A stretch of DNA of 64,000 nt, taken from positions 496,001 to 560,000 of the forward strand of contig NZ_CADESW010000002.1 of the NCBI RefSeq assembly GCF_902830275.1, read 5' to 3'. The stretch's first letter is position 1. Each line of letters starts with the position of its first letter. The notes beneath the pieces are model-generated. The model saw nothing but the letters and a program-made list of their open reading frames with translations, was not told the DNA's origin and made no database searches. The DNA is from Burkholderia stagnalis (GTDB taxonomy: Bacteria; Pseudomonadota; Gammaproteobacteria; Burkholderiales; Burkholderiaceae). The position numbers were made by a program, and so were the translations under genes. Of the stretch, positions 37,801-46,892 are shown piece after piece.

Positions 37801-37851
37801 AAAACGAAACGGCCGGCCGGCCGCCCGCGCCGAAGCGGACGTGCCGGCCGT
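37801..37851 (-). terminator. Probable terminator after dctA
   Basis: On the minus strand ACGGCCGGC pairs with GCCGGCCGT around a long loop that has its own CCGC/GCGG pairing, followed by TTCGTTTT. It begins 25 bases after the dctA stop. Confidence 0.5.
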
Positions 37852-37875
37852 GGCCCGGCGCGCCGGGCATGCGCG

Positions 37876-39195
37876 TTACACGCGCTCGACCACCGCGCCC
37901 GGTTTGACCTGAGCGCCTTCCGCGGTCGCGCCTTGCGCGCCCGCTGCGTCGACGCCGTCGTTCTCCGCGCCGAGCTGCCCTTCCCACTTCGCGATCACGG
38001 CGGCGGCGATCGAGTTGCCGACCGCGTTGGTCGCCGAGCGGCCCATGTCGAGGAACGTGTCGACGCCCATGATCAGCAGCAGCCCTGCTTCCGGCAGGTT
38101 GAACTGGTTGAGCGTCGCGGCGATCACGACGAGCGACGCGCGCGGCACGCCGGCCATCCCCTTCGAGGTCAGCATCAGCAGCAGCAGCATCGTCAGCTGC
38201 GTGCCGAGCGGCAGGTGGATGCCGTACGCCTGCGTGATGAACAGCACGGCGAACGTGCAGTACATCATCGAGCCGTCGAGGTTGAACGAATAGCCCATCG
38301 GCAGCACGAAGCTCGAGATCTTGCGGTTCACGCCGAACCGGTCGAGCGCGTCGAGCAGCTTCGGATACGCGGCTTCCGAGCTGGCGGTGGCGAACGACAG
38401 CAGGAACGGCTCGCGGATCAGGCGGATCAGCGAGAACGTGCGCTTGCCGAGGAACACGAGGCCCGCGAGCGTCAGCATGCCCCACAGCAGCGCGAGCGCG
38501 AGGTAGAAGCTGCCCATGAACTTCGCGAACGTCAGCAGGATGCCGAGGCCCTGCGTGGTGATCGTCGACGCGAGCGCCGCGAACACCGCGATCGGCGCGA
38601 ACCACATCACCGCGCCGGTGACCTTCAGCATCACCTGCGCGAGATCCTCGATCACGCCGGTCAGGCGCCGGCCCTTCTCGCCGAGCGCGGACAGCGCGGT
38701 GCCGAAGAAGATCGAGAACACGACGATCTGCAGGATCTCGTTGTTCGACATCGCCTCGCCGATCGACTTCGGCACCAGGTGCGTGACGAAGTCCTTCAGC
38801 GTGAACGCGCCCGTCTTCAGGTTGGTGGCCGCGTCCGAGGCCGGCAGCGGCAGGCTCAGGTGGCTGCCCGGCTGCAGCAGCGTCGCGGTCACCAGGCCGA
38901 ACAGCAGCGACACGAACGACGCGATGACGAACCAGCCGAGCGCCTTCACGCCGACCCGGCCGACCGCGTTGGTGTCGCCCATGTGGGCGATGCCGACGGT
39001 CAGCGTCGCGAACACGAGCGGCGCGATGATCATCTTGATCAGGCGCAGGAAAATATCGGACAGCAGCGACACGTAGCCGGCAATCTCCTTCGTGACCTTG
39101 GGGTCGGGAAACGCGCTGTGACAGCCGTAGCCGACCGCGATGCCGAGGATCATCGCGATCACGATGTAGGAGGTGATGTTGCGTTTCTTTTGCAT
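37876..39195 (-). CDS. dctA: C4-dicarboxylate transporter (DAACS family)
   Basis: A 439-residue inner-membrane symporter that imports succinate, fumarate and malate with cations. Family motifs are FLRLIKMIIAPLVFATLTVGIAHMG (partly quoted by family), the serine-rich loop SFATASSEAAYPKLLDALDRFG, FVLPMGYSFNLDGSMMY and GVDTFLDMGRSATNAVGNSIAAAV. The tail is long and acidic-polar. The upstream gap of 423 bases (39196-39618) separates it from the divergent penicillin-binding protein; I could not find a convincing sigma-54 site there. No dctBD pair is in the window. Confidence 0.95.
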   Translation of the reverse strand: MQKKRNITSYIVIAMILGIAVGYGCHSAFPDPKVTKEIAGYVSLLSDIFLRLIKMIIAPLVFATLTVGIAHMGDTNAVGRVGVKALGWFVIASFVSLLFGLVTATLLQPGSHLSLPLPASDAATNLKTGAFTLKDFVTHLVPKSIGEAMSNNEILQIVVFSIFFGTALSALGEKGRRLTGVIEDLAQVMLKVTGAVMWFAPIAVFAALASTITTQGLGILLTFAKFMGSFYLALALLWGMLTLAGLVFLGKRTFSLIRLIREPFLLSFATASSEAAYPKLLDALDRFGVNRKISSFVLPMGYSFNLDGSMMYCTFAVLFITQAYGIHLPLGTQLTMLLLLMLTSKGMAGVPRASLVVIAATLNQFNLPEAGLLLIMGVDTFLDMGRSATNAVGNSIAAAVIAKWEGQLGAENDGVDAAGAQGATAEGAQVKPGAVVERV

Positions 39196-39540
39196 AACGA
39201 ATCCCGTTGCCCGGGCAAGCTTTAAGGATGTCTGAAAGGCGGGCGCGCGATGGCGTCCTGGGCGGGTCCGGGCGCCCCGCGGCGCGCATCATAACAGACC
39301 CTATCAGGCCCCATTTTGACGCGGCGCGAACCGGACAAATACGGGCGCAGGGTAGTCAACCAAATTCGCCGCCCCAACACCCATGCGCATTTCGAATACC
39401 GCCGGCCGAAAACGCGCATGGCGGGTACGGAACCTGCCTGACGTGTGCCACGGCGGTGCGGCGCCGCACCGATCCGGCCCACTCACTCCCCGCCCGCGGG
39501 AATGCGCGTTGCGAGCACGCATCTCTGTGTGGAACCGTCC

Positions 39541-39568
39541 TTGGCAGCAGGCCGTGGACGACTAAACT
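39541..39568 (+). promoter_or_regulatory. Candidate promoter of the penicillin-binding protein
   Basis: TTGGCA at 39541-39546 and TAAACT at 39563-39568 with a 16-base spacer, ending 50 bases before the start codon. It is the best plus-strand candidate in the 423-base gap between dctA and this gene; the rest of the gap shows no gene. Confidence 0.4.
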
Positions 39569-39618
39569 GGTTCTTAATGGGGTGCGGCCGGAGCCTGCCC
39601 CCACAGGGAGACGCCGCT

Positions 39619-42600
39619 ATGAATCGGCCGCTGAATCGAATCCTGCCGCGGGTGACCGGCATTGCGTCGGTCTGGACGTGGATCAAATGGTCGCTGCTGG
39701 CCACGGTGCTGATCGCGGTCGCGATCGTCGCCCGGCTGGTGCAGGTCGAAATCGAGACCTCGCGGCTGCAGGCCCGCTACCTGTCCGACCTGACCCGCGA
39801 CGTCGGCTATGCGGTCGAAGCCGGCGCGAGCGACCACGTGCGGTTCCCGGCCAACGGCCCGTACGACGAACGGCTCGGCTACGCGATGATCCCGGGGTTC
39901 CAGGCGCGGCTGCTCGCGCGCGGCTTCGTCGTCAGCAAGCAGGCGCGCGATTCCGAGCGGATGCTCGCGCTCGCCGATCGCGGCCTGTTTCTTCCGTACG
40001 ACGAAAAGGACCAGACCGGGCTGATGCTGTTCGATTCGACGGGCGCCCCGCTGTTCGCGACCACCTTCCCGCAGCGCGTCTATCGCGACTTCGACGCGGT
40101 GCCGCGCGTGGTCGTCGATGCGCTGCTGTTCATCGAGGATCGCTACCTGCTCGACCCGAGCCAGCCGAACCGCAACCCGGCGATCGACTGGGGGCGCTTC
40201 GGCCGCGCGATCGTCGACCAGGGCCTGCACGTCGTCAACCGTCATCAGGCGCGGCCGGGCGGCAGCACGCTCGCGACGCAGATCGAGAAATTCCGCCACT
40301 CGCCCGGCGGCCGCACCGCGACGCCGCCTGAGAAGCTGCGGCAGATCGCGTCGGCGTCGGTGCGCGCATACCTGAACGGCCCGCAGACGATGGCCGCGCG
40401 CCGCACGATCGTCGTGCACTACCTGAACTCGGTGCCGCTCGCGGCGCGGCCGCACATCGGCGAGATCACCGGCATCGGCGACGGGCTCGCCGCGTGGTAC
40501 GGGCGCGACTTCAACGACGTGAACCGGATCCTCGCCGCGCCCGCCACGGCCGAGAACCTCGATGCGCAGGGCGAGGCGTTCCGCCAAGTGCTGTCGCTGA
40601 TGATCGCGCAGCGCGCGCCGTCGTATTTCCTGAACGGCGGCTACCCGACGCTACAGCGGCTGACCGACAGCTACCTGCGGCTGCTCGCCGCCGGCGGCGT
40701 GATCACGCCCGCGCTGCGCGACGCCGCGCTCGCCGCGCAGATCGACCGCGCAAAGCCGCCCGCTGCGGCGCACGTGCAGTCGTTCATTTCGCGCAAGGCG
40801 ATCACGTCGGCGCGCGCGTCGCTGCTCTCGGCGCTCGGCCTCGACGATCTTTACCAGCTCGACCAGCTCGACCTGCAGGCGACCAGCACGCTCGACAACG
40901 GCGTGCAGCAGGCGGTTGCGGAGCGGCTCGCGAAGGCGGCCACCCGCGACGGCGCGCAGGCCGCGGGCCTGTACGGCTACGAGATGCTCGCGCCGAAGGA
41001 CGATCCGTCGCACCTCACGTACAGCTTCACGCTGTACGAGCGGCGCAACGGCGCGAACGTGCTGCGCGTGCAGACCGACAGCGTGAACCAGCCGTTCGAC
41101 GTCAACCGCGGCGGGCGCATCAACCTCGGCTCGACCGCGAAGCTGCGCACGCTGATCACGTACCTGCAGATCGTCTCCGACCTGCACGCGCGCTACGGCG
41201 CGCTGTCGAACGCAGCGCTCGCGCGCGTGCGGCCCGACCCGCTCGACAACCTGTCGCGCTGGGCGCTCGACTATCTGTCGCACACGCGCGACCGCTCGCT
41301 GCAGGCGATGCTCGACGCGGCCGTCGAGCGCAAGTATTCGGCGAGCCCCGACGTGTTCTACACGGGCGGCGGCGCGCAGGTGTTCAGCAACTTCGAGAAA
41401 TCGGACAACCACCGGATCCTGACGCTGCACCAGGCGTTCGAGCATTCGGTGAACCTCGTGTTCGTGCGGCTGATGCGCGACATCGTCCACTACGAGATGA
41501 TCCGCACGTCCGGGCCGTCGACGTCGTGGCTCGGCGATCCGGAACAGCGCCGGCAATACCTACAGCAGTTCGTCGACGGCGAGAGCCAGGTCTACGTGAA
41601 GCGCTTCTACACGCGCTACGCGGGCAAGCCCGCGGACAGCGCGCTCGCGCTGATGCTGAAGGACGTGCGCAAGTCGCCGCCGAAGCTCGCGACCGTGCTG
41701 CGCAGCGTCGCGCCGAACGAATCGCTCGCGTGGTTCAGCGCGCAGATGCGCGCGCAGCTGAAGGGCACGCCGGCCGCGACGATCGACGACGACGATCTCG
41801 CCGCGCTCTACGCGAAATACGCGATCGACCGCTTCAACCTGAACGATCGCGGCTATATCGCGAGCGTGCATCCGCTCGCGCTGTGGACGCTCAACTACCT
41901 GCGCGCGCATCCGGACGCGAAGCTCGCCGACGTGCAGCGCGACAGCCGCGACGCGCGCTTCTACACGTACTCGTGGCTGTACAAGACGCGCTACCACGGC
42001 ACGCAAGACCGGCGCATCCGCCGCATGGTCGAGGTGCGCGCGTACGCGGCGATCAGCAAGTCGTGGCGCGAGCTCGGCTATCCGTTCGCCGAAGTCACGC
42101 CGTCGTACGCGGCGGCGATCGGCGCGTCGGGCGACCAGCCGGACGCGCTCGCGAAGCTGATCGGGCTGATCGCGAACGGCGGCGCGAAGGCGCCGACCGA
42201 GACGATCTCGCGGCTCGACTTCGCGAAGGGCACGCCGTACGAGACGCATTTCGTGCGCGCGGCGGCGCAGCCGCAGCCGACGCTGTCGCCGGAAATCGTC
42301 GACGTCGTGCACGAACTGCTGCGCGACGTCGTGCAGAGCGGCACCGCGCGGCGCCTCGCGGGCGGCATGACGCTGCCGAGCGGCAAGACGCTCGAGGTGA
42401 TCGGCAAGACCGGCACCGGCGACCAGCGCTTCAACGTCTATGCGCGCGGCGCGCGGCTGATCGAGTCGCGCAAGGTGAACCGCAGCGGCACGTTCGTGTT
42501 CATGCTCGGCGACCGCTTCTTCGGCGTGCTGACGGCGACCGCGCACGAACCGTACGCGGCGCGCTACGACTTCACGAGCGCGATGGCGGTGCAGTTGCTG

Positions 42601-42705
42601 AAATCGATGGCGCCGGCGCTTGCGCCGCTGATCGAGCGGCCGGCCGCGAGCGGCCCGCAGGCCGAGGCGCCCGCGCCGCCGCAGGGGCGCGCGCAGGCGT
42701 CGTGA
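39619..42705 (+). CDS. Large bifunctional penicillin-binding protein (GT51 + transpeptidase)
   Basis: A 1028-residue class A-like enzyme anchored by one membrane segment (about 25-42). The glycosyltransferase domain has the catalytic Glu173 in FIEDRYL and GGSTLATQIEKFRHSP (214-229). The transpeptidase domain has the nucleophile in GSTAKL (Ser505 to Lys508), the SVN motif (610-612) and KTGTG (930-934). The spacing between SVN and KTG is about 320 residues, far longer than in PBP1a or PBP1c, with an extra helical region at about 620-860. It polymerises and crosslinks peptidoglycan in the periplasm. The motif EDxxF is modified to EDRYL. The start follows CAGGGAG. Confidence 0.88.
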   Translation: MNRPLNRILPRVTGIASVWTWIKWSLLATVLIAVAIVARLVQVEIETSRLQARYLSDLTRDVGYAVEAGASDHVRFPANGPYDERLGYAMIPGFQARLLARGFVVSKQARDSERMLALADRGLFLPYDEKDQTGLMLFDSTGAPLFATTFPQRVYRDFDAVPRVVVDALLFIEDRYLLDPSQPNRNPAIDWGRFGRAIVDQGLHVVNRHQARPGGSTLATQIEKFRHSPGGRTATPPEKLRQIASASVRAYLNGPQTMAARRTIVVHYLNSVPLAARPHIGEITGIGDGLAAWYGRDFNDVNRILAAPATAENLDAQGEAFRQVLSLMIAQRAPSYFLNGGYPTLQRLTDSYLRLLAAGGVITPALRDAALAAQIDRAKPPAAAHVQSFISRKAITSARASLLSALGLDDLYQLDQLDLQATSTLDNGVQQAVAERLAKAATRDGAQAAGLYGYEMLAPKDDPSHLTYSFTLYERRNGANVLRVQTDSVNQPFDVNRGGRINLGSTAKLRTLITYLQIVSDLHARYGALSNAALARVRPDPLDNLSRWALDYLSHTRDRSLQAMLDAAVERKYSASPDVFYTGGGAQVFSNFEKSDNHRILTLHQAFEHSVNLVFVRLMRDIVHYEMIRTSGPSTSWLGDPEQRRQYLQQFVDGESQVYVKRFYTRYAGKPADSALALMLKDVRKSPPKLATVLRSVAPNESLAWFSAQMRAQLKGTPAATIDDDDLAALYAKYAIDRFNLNDRGYIASVHPLALWTLNYLRAHPDAKLADVQRDSRDARFYTYSWLYKTRYHGTQDRRIRRMVEVRAYAAISKSWRELGYPFAEVTPSYAAAIGASGDQPDALAKLIGLIANGGAKAPTETISRLDFAKGTPYETHFVRAAAQPQPTLSPEIVDVVHELLRDVVQSGTARRLAGGMTLPSGKTLEVIGKTGTGDQRFNVYARGARLIESRKVNRSGTFVFMLGDRFFGVLTATAHEPYAARYDFTSAMAVQLLKSMAPALAPLIERPAASGPQAEAPAPPQGRAQAS

Positions 42706-42717
42706 GCGCGCCGCCGC

Positions 42718-43065
42718 TCAGTGCGAGCGGCCGTCGTAATGCGTGACCGGCAAGGTGTCGACGTCGACGTCGTCGAGGCAGCGCACGTTGATCGCCGCCA
42801 TCCGGTTGCCCTTCGGATCGGTGCCCTCGCCGAACGTGTGGATCCCGCAGCGCTTGCAGAAGCGATGCTGGATCACGTGCTTGTTGAACGTGTAGGTCGC
42901 GAGGTTCTCTTCCGGCGTCAGCAGGTACAGGTTCGTGCGCGGCACGAACCACATCAGCGCGGCCTTGCGCCGGCAGATCGAGCAATTGCACGCCATCACG
43001 CCCGTCAAGTCGCCGTCCACCTCGAACTGCACGTCGCCGCAATGGCAGCTGCCTCGGTAAAGCAT
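42718..43065 (-). CDS. GFA-type (glutathione-dependent formaldehyde-activating-like) zinc protein
   Basis: A 115-residue GFA/CENP-V-like protein. Zinc ligands appear as GSCHCGDVQFEVDG, MACNCSICRRK and HRFCKRCGIHTF, the usual CxC, CxxC and CxxC pattern. Despite the name, most members have unknown substrates. The start at 43063-43065 follows CAGGAGACGACC; the longer open frame upstream is not needed. It is convergent with the PBP gene, 12 bases apart. Confidence 0.9.
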   Translation of the reverse strand: MLYRGSCHCGDVQFEVDGDLTGVMACNCSICRRKAALMWFVPRTNLYLLTPEENLATYTFNKHVIQHRFCKRCGIHTFGEGTDPKGNRMAAINVRCLDDVDVDTLPVTHYDGRSH

Positions 43066-43190
43066 GGTCGTCTCCTGTCTGGCCCGCTCGAATCGGCGGC
43101 CATTGGTCAACTCGCGGTGATGCGCTTACAGTAGCGTGCCGCCGGCGCCCCCGCAACGTCCGGGGCCCATCCACGATCGAGGAGACCGAC

Positions 43191-43436
43191 ATGCTTGAAC
43201 TTCGCCCCGGCTGCGAATGCTGCGACAGGGACCTGCCGCCCGATTCCGCCGACGCGCGGATCTGCACGTTTGAGTGCACGTTTTGCGCCAGCTGCACCGA
43301 CACGGTCCTGAAAGGACAATGCCCGAACTGCGGCGGCGAACTGGTCGCGCGGCCGCGCCGCCCGGCGAGCCTGCTCGCGAAATATCCGGCGTCGACGCAG
43401 CGGGTTCTCAAGCCCAACGGCTGCGCAGCCGCCTGA
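43191..43436 (+). CDS. DUF1272 zinc-ribbon protein
   Basis: An 81-residue Cys-rich protein of the DUF1272 family: MLELRPGCECCDRDLPPDS, CTFECTFCASC and GQCPNCGGELV, with seven or more Cys that fit two zinc sites. The function is unknown. Its C-terminal coding end lies within the first copy of a 74-bp tandem repeat. It is divergent from the GFA gene. Confidence 0.85.
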   Translation: MLELRPGCECCDRDLPPDSADARICTFECTFCASCTDTVLKGQCPNCGGELVARPRRPASLLAKYPASTQRVLKPNGCAAA

Positions 43437-43528
43437 GCGGCGCTCTCCCGGTCTGAAATCCGGCGTCGACGCAGCGCGCTCTCAAGCCCAACGGCTACGC
43501 AGCCGCCTGAGCGGCGCTCTCCCGGCCT
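43385..43528. repeat. 74-bp tandem duplication at the DUF1272 3' end
   Basis: The segment 43385-43458 is repeated as 43459-43528 and a few following bases with about seven differences. The first copy contains the last codons and the TGA stop of the DUF1272 gene; the second is non-coding and includes a matching TGA. The period of 74 is not a multiple of three. Confidence 0.85.
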
Positions 43529-43560
43529 CGACGCGGCCCGCCCCGCCCCGCGTCATCCCA

Positions 43561-44241
43561 TCACGTCGACTCGATGCGCGCGCGGGTGACCGCGAGCAGC
43601 GCCGCCATCGCGCGGTGCGCGCCTTGCGCGTCGCGCGCGCGGATCGCATCGCACACGGCCAGATGCTCGGCGAGCGACGCGTTGTACACGTCGGCGCGGC
43701 GCGCATTCAGCCGCAGCTGCGCCTCGAGCGTGCGGTCGATCAGTGCGCCGAGCGGCACCAGCAGCTCGTTGCCGCCCGCCTCCAGCACGCTCAGGTGAAA
43801 CTGCAGGTCGGCGCGCACCCATTCGTCGACGTTGCGCGCGTCGGCCATCGCGCGCGCGGCCGCGTCGATCGCTTCGAACGTGTCGGGCCCGTGCGCGCGC
43901 GCGGCGAGCGCGGCCGCATGCGGCTCGACCATCTCGCGCATCTCCTGCAGCTTCAGCGCGAACGCGAGCGGCGGCGCGACGCGCGCGTACCAGTCGAGCA
44001 GGTCCGCATCGAGCAGGTTCCATGCTCGGCGCGGCCGCACCCGCGTGCCGACCTTCGGCCGCGATTCGACGAGCCCCTTCGAGGTCAGCGTGCGCAGCGC
44101 CTCGCGCAGCACCGTGCGGCTCACGCCGAACATCTCCATCAGCTCGGGCTCCCTCGGCAGCAGCGATTCCGGCGGGTAGTCGCCGCGCAGGATCGCCGTC
44201 GCGAGCCGGAATGCCGTCTGTCCATGCAGGTCGTGTTGAAT
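43561..44241 (-). CDS. FadR/GntR-family regulator with no standard start codon
   Basis: A GntR regulator of the FadR (FCD) subgroup. The HTH reads TAFRLATAILRGDYPPESLL, PREPELMEMFGVSRTVLREA and LTSKGLVESRPKVGTRV; the all-helical FCD effector domain follows, with metal-binding Asp and His residues (HLSVLEAGG, EHLAVCDAI). The first in-frame ATG (44137-44139) falls in the middle of the HTH and would destroy it. Upstream the frame stays open without ATG, GTG or TTG; an ATT at 44239-44241 follows GGGAGAACGACC and gives the expected family N-terminus. It is divergent from dgoD, which it most likely represses in the absence of galactonate. Confidence 0.8.
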   Translation of the reverse strand: MQHDLHGQTAFRLATAILRGDYPPESLLPREPELMEMFGVSRTVLREALRTLTSKGLVESRPKVGTRVRPRRAWNLLDADLLDWYARVAPPLAFALKLQEMREMVEPHAAALAARAHGPDTFEAIDAAARAMADARNVDEWVRADLQFHLSVLEAGGNELLVPLGALIDRTLEAQLRLNARRADVYNASLAEHLAVCDAIRARDAQGAHRAMAALLAVTRARIEST

Positions 44242-44300
44242 GGTCGTTCTCCCGAAATGCGAACAGCCCGGCCCCAGGCCGGGCTGCCCACTATCTGCGC

Positions 44301-44321
44301 AATAGTGCTATTAATACTATT
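44301..44321. promoter_or_regulatory. Candidate GntR operator between regulator and dgoD
   Basis: AATAGT and ACTATT form an inverted repeat with a nine-base spacer, in a short AT-rich stretch between the divergent genes, 56 bases before dgoD. Placement and symmetry suit a GntR dimer; the site is not matched to a known consensus. Confidence 0.45.
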
Positions 44322-44376
44322 TTTCGATCGTATCCGCTAGGATAGCCGCAAAGTCCTTCCCCTGGAGACCCGCGTC

Positions 44377-45525
44377 ATGAAGATCACCCGCCTCGAAACC
44401 TTCGTCGTCCCGCCGCGCTGGCTGTTCCTGAAGATCGAGACCGACGAGGGCATCGTCGGCTGGGGCGAGCCGGTGGTCGAAGGCCGCGCGCACACGGTCG
44501 AAGCGGCCGTGCACGAACTCGCCGACTACCTGGTCGGCAAGGATCCGCTGCTGATCGAGGATCACTGGCAGGTGATGTACCGCGCGGGCTTCTACCGCGG
44601 CGGGCCGATCACGATGAGCGCGATCGCGGGCGTCGACCAGGCGCTGTGGGACATCAAGGGCAAGCATCACGGCGTGCCCGTGCATGCGCTGCTCGGCGGC
44701 CAGGTGCGCGACCGCATCAAGGTCTATTCGTGGATCGGCGGCGACCGGCCGAGCGACGTCGCGAACAACGCGCGCGCGGTCGTCGAACGCGGCTTCAAGG
44801 CGGTGAAGATGAACGGCTCCGAGGAGCTGCAGATCGTCGACACCTACGACAAGGTCGAGCAGGTGATCGCGAACGTCGCGGCCGTGCGCGACGCGGTCGG
44901 GCCGCACGTCGGCATCGGCGTCGACTTCCACGGCCGCGTGCACAAGCCGATGGCGAAGGTGCTCGCGAAGGAGCTCGACCCGTACCGGCTGATGTTCATC
45001 GAGGAGCCCGTGCTGTCGGAGAACGCCGAGGCGCTGCGCGACATCGTCAACCAGACCGACACGCCGATCGCGCTCGGCGAGCGGCTCTACTCGCGCTGGG
45101 ATTTCAAGCACATCCTCGCGGGCGGCTACGTCGACATCATCCAGCCCGACGCGTCGCATGCGGGCGGCATCACCGAGTGCCGCAAGATCGCGACGCTCGC
45201 GGAATGCTACGACGTCGCGCTCGCGCTGCACTGCCCGCTCGGCCCGATCGCGCTCGCCGCGTGCCTGCAGCTCGACGCGGTCAGCTACAACGCATTCATC
45301 CAGGAACAGAGCCTCGGGATCCATTACAACCAGGGCAACGACCTGCTCGACTACCTGCGCAACCCCGAGGTGTTCCGCTACGACGGCGGCTTCGTGACGA
45401 TCCCGCAGGGCCCGGGGCTCGGCATCGACGTGAACGAGGAGAAGGTGCGCGAGATGGCGAAGACCGGCCACCGCTGGCGCAACCCGGTGTGGCGCCACGC
45501 GGACGGCAGCGTCGCCGAGTGGTGA
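44377..45525 (+). CDS. dgoD: D-galactonate dehydratase
   Basis: An enolase-superfamily enzyme that removes water from D-galactonate to give 2-dehydro-3-deoxygalactonate. The 382 residues match DgoD. Seen are [31 protein letters not shown], the first metal ligand region [31 protein letters not shown] and [11 protein letters not shown]. The enzymes for the next steps (dgoK, dgoA) are not in this window. The divergent GntR regulator supports a sugar-acid role. Confidence 0.93.
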   Translation: MKITRLETFVVPPRWLFLKIETDEGIVGWGEPVVEGRAHTVEAAVHELADYLVGKDPLLIEDHWQVMYRAGFYRGGPITMSAIAGVDQALWDIKGKHHGVPVHALLGGQVRDRIKVYSWIGGDRPSDVANNARAVVERGFKAVKMNGSEELQIVDTYDKVEQVIANVAAVRDAVGPHVGIGVDFHGRVHKPMAKVLAKELDPYRLMFIEEPVLSENAEALRDIVNQTDTPIALGERLYSRWDFKHILAGGYVDIIQPDASHAGGITECRKIATLAECYDVALALHCPLGPIALAACLQLDAVSYNAFIQEQSLGIHYNQGNDLLDYLRNPEVFRYDGGFVTIPQGPGLGIDVNEEKVREMAKTGHRWRNPVWRHADGSVAEW

Positions 45526-45574
45526 TGGCGGGCGCGGCGCCGCGCGGGCGCCGCGTCGTTCGATAACGCCGGCG

Positions 45575-46507
45575 TCAGCCGAGCGCCGCGAAGCCCGGCA
45601 CGCTGGCGGCCAGCACCGCGGCCGCGACGAACACGCCGAGCATCGTCAGCCCTTCGAGATGCAGGACGTTGCGGAACGTGTGCGCGTCCTCGGTCGACGC
45701 GGTGCGGCGCAGGCGCGGCAGCGCGGAGAAGCGGTTCAGCCCGCCGAGCATCAGCGCAAGCGCAATCAGCAGCGCCTTCAGCAGCAGCACGCGGCCCCAC
45801 GCGCTGCCGTCGAGCGGCGCGAGCGAGCCGCCGAGCCCGCGCAGCGCGTTGAGCGCGCCGGTGCCGAGCACGAACACCACCGCGACGATCGACGTGCGCG
45901 ACAGTTGCTGCCCGATGCGGATCAGCGCGCCGCGCGCGACCGACGAGCCGAGCGCCGGCAGCACCGCGAGCCCACCCGCGAGCACGAGCCCGCCCCACAC
46001 CGCGGTGACGAGCAGGTGCAGCGTCTGCACGGCGGCAGCCGCCGAGAACAGGCCTGTGTCGGCCACGTGGCCGAGCAGCGCCTTGCCGGCCGCGATCACG
46101 ATCACCGCGAGCCACAGCACCGCATACGCGAGCGGGCCGTCCGGCCGCAGCAGCGCGGCGACGGCCAGCACGAGCGCGCCGCCGAACGCGACACTCCACG
46201 CGAAGCCCGCGTGAGTTTGCGCGAGCACCGTCGGAATCGCGCCGAAGGCGCCGCCGAGCCCCGCGCCGCTCATCGCCGCCGCTTCATAGACGAGCCAGCC
46301 GAGATCCGCGAGCACCAGCACCGCGGCCGCCGCCGCGAGCGAATGCTGCGCGCGCAGCCAGGCCGGATGCGACGGCGCGATGACGGGCCGCGCGCCGTCC
46401 TTCGCGAGCCAGCCCTTGAGCAGCGCCGAACCCACCGCCATCGCGAAGGCGGCGTCCATCAGCGCGGCGAGCGCGACCTGCCCGATCCACAAGCTGTCGA
46501 CTCTCAT
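45575..46507 (-). CDS. copD: CopD-family copper resistance membrane protein
   Basis: A 310-residue inner-membrane protein with eight or more hydrophobic segments. The family signatures are AGKALLGHVADTGLFS, LLVTAVWGGLVLAGGLAVL and the C-terminal half with RVLLLKALLIALALMLGGLNRF. The CopD domain usually works with CopC in copper uptake or delivery, but no copC or other copper gene is visible here. The start at 46505-46507 gives MRVDSLWIGQVALAALMDA. Confidence 0.85.
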   Translation of the reverse strand: MRVDSLWIGQVALAALMDAAFAMAVGSALLKGWLAKDGARPVIAPSHPAWLRAQHSLAAAAAVLVLADLGWLVYEAAAMSGAGLGGAFGAIPTVLAQTHAGFAWSVAFGGALVLAVAALLRPDGPLAYAVLWLAVIVIAAGKALLGHVADTGLFSAAAAVQTLHLLVTAVWGGLVLAGGLAVLPALGSSVARGALIRIGQQLSRTSIVAVVFVLGTGALNALRGLGGSLAPLDGSAWGRVLLLKALLIALALMLGGLNRFSALPRLRRTASTEDAHTFRNVLHLEGLTMLGVFVAAAVLAASVPGFAALG

Positions 46508-46769
46508 CGCGCACGCCCTCCGTTGCGGCCGCAACGGGACGGCATGCCGGCGGCGCGGCGGCGGGATGGACAACGGGAGGCGGGCAACGGCACGGTAGAA
46601 AACGTCATCGATGAATCCGGAAACAGGGGGGAACGACACGATCTGCGGCGGAGGCGGCGCCGCGCGACCCGCGAGTGTACGGTCTTCGATGGCCAAAACG
46701 CACGCCGGTTCACACCGGGACCACACGACGCGCGTCAAATTGTCGCAAGTCGCAAACAGACAGGAATCG

Positions 46770-46795
46770 ATGACTATTAGCCAAATAGCCGTCAT
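46770..46795. promoter_or_regulatory. Inverted repeat in the copD-cytochrome c gap
   Basis: In the 385-base region between copD and the cytochrome gene (46508-46892) I see no gene. It holds CTATT and AATAG around AGCCA, framed by ATGAC and GTCAT, so a nested palindrome about 100 bases before the cytochrome start. A TAGAAT sequence at about 46809 could be a -10 box. It may be an operator; no regulator is adjacent. Confidence 0.35.
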
Positions 46796-46892
46796 TACCC
46801 ATCGATGATAGAATGCCGCGTCGCAGCAGCCCGGCTGCCCCTGCCTTCATGCCGAGCCGGTCGTAGCCCGGACAGGTCCCCGACGAATAATC

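Noticed and set aside
39196..39618. A sigma-54 promoter for dctA
   Set aside because: The only GTGCCA-type match (near 39444, minus strand) has a poor -12 element (AGGCA), so I cannot support it.
43385..43528. Attachment-site (att) repeats of an integrated element
   Set aside because: The repeats are directly adjacent, no integrase or tRNA is at the site, and nothing is enclosed between the copies.
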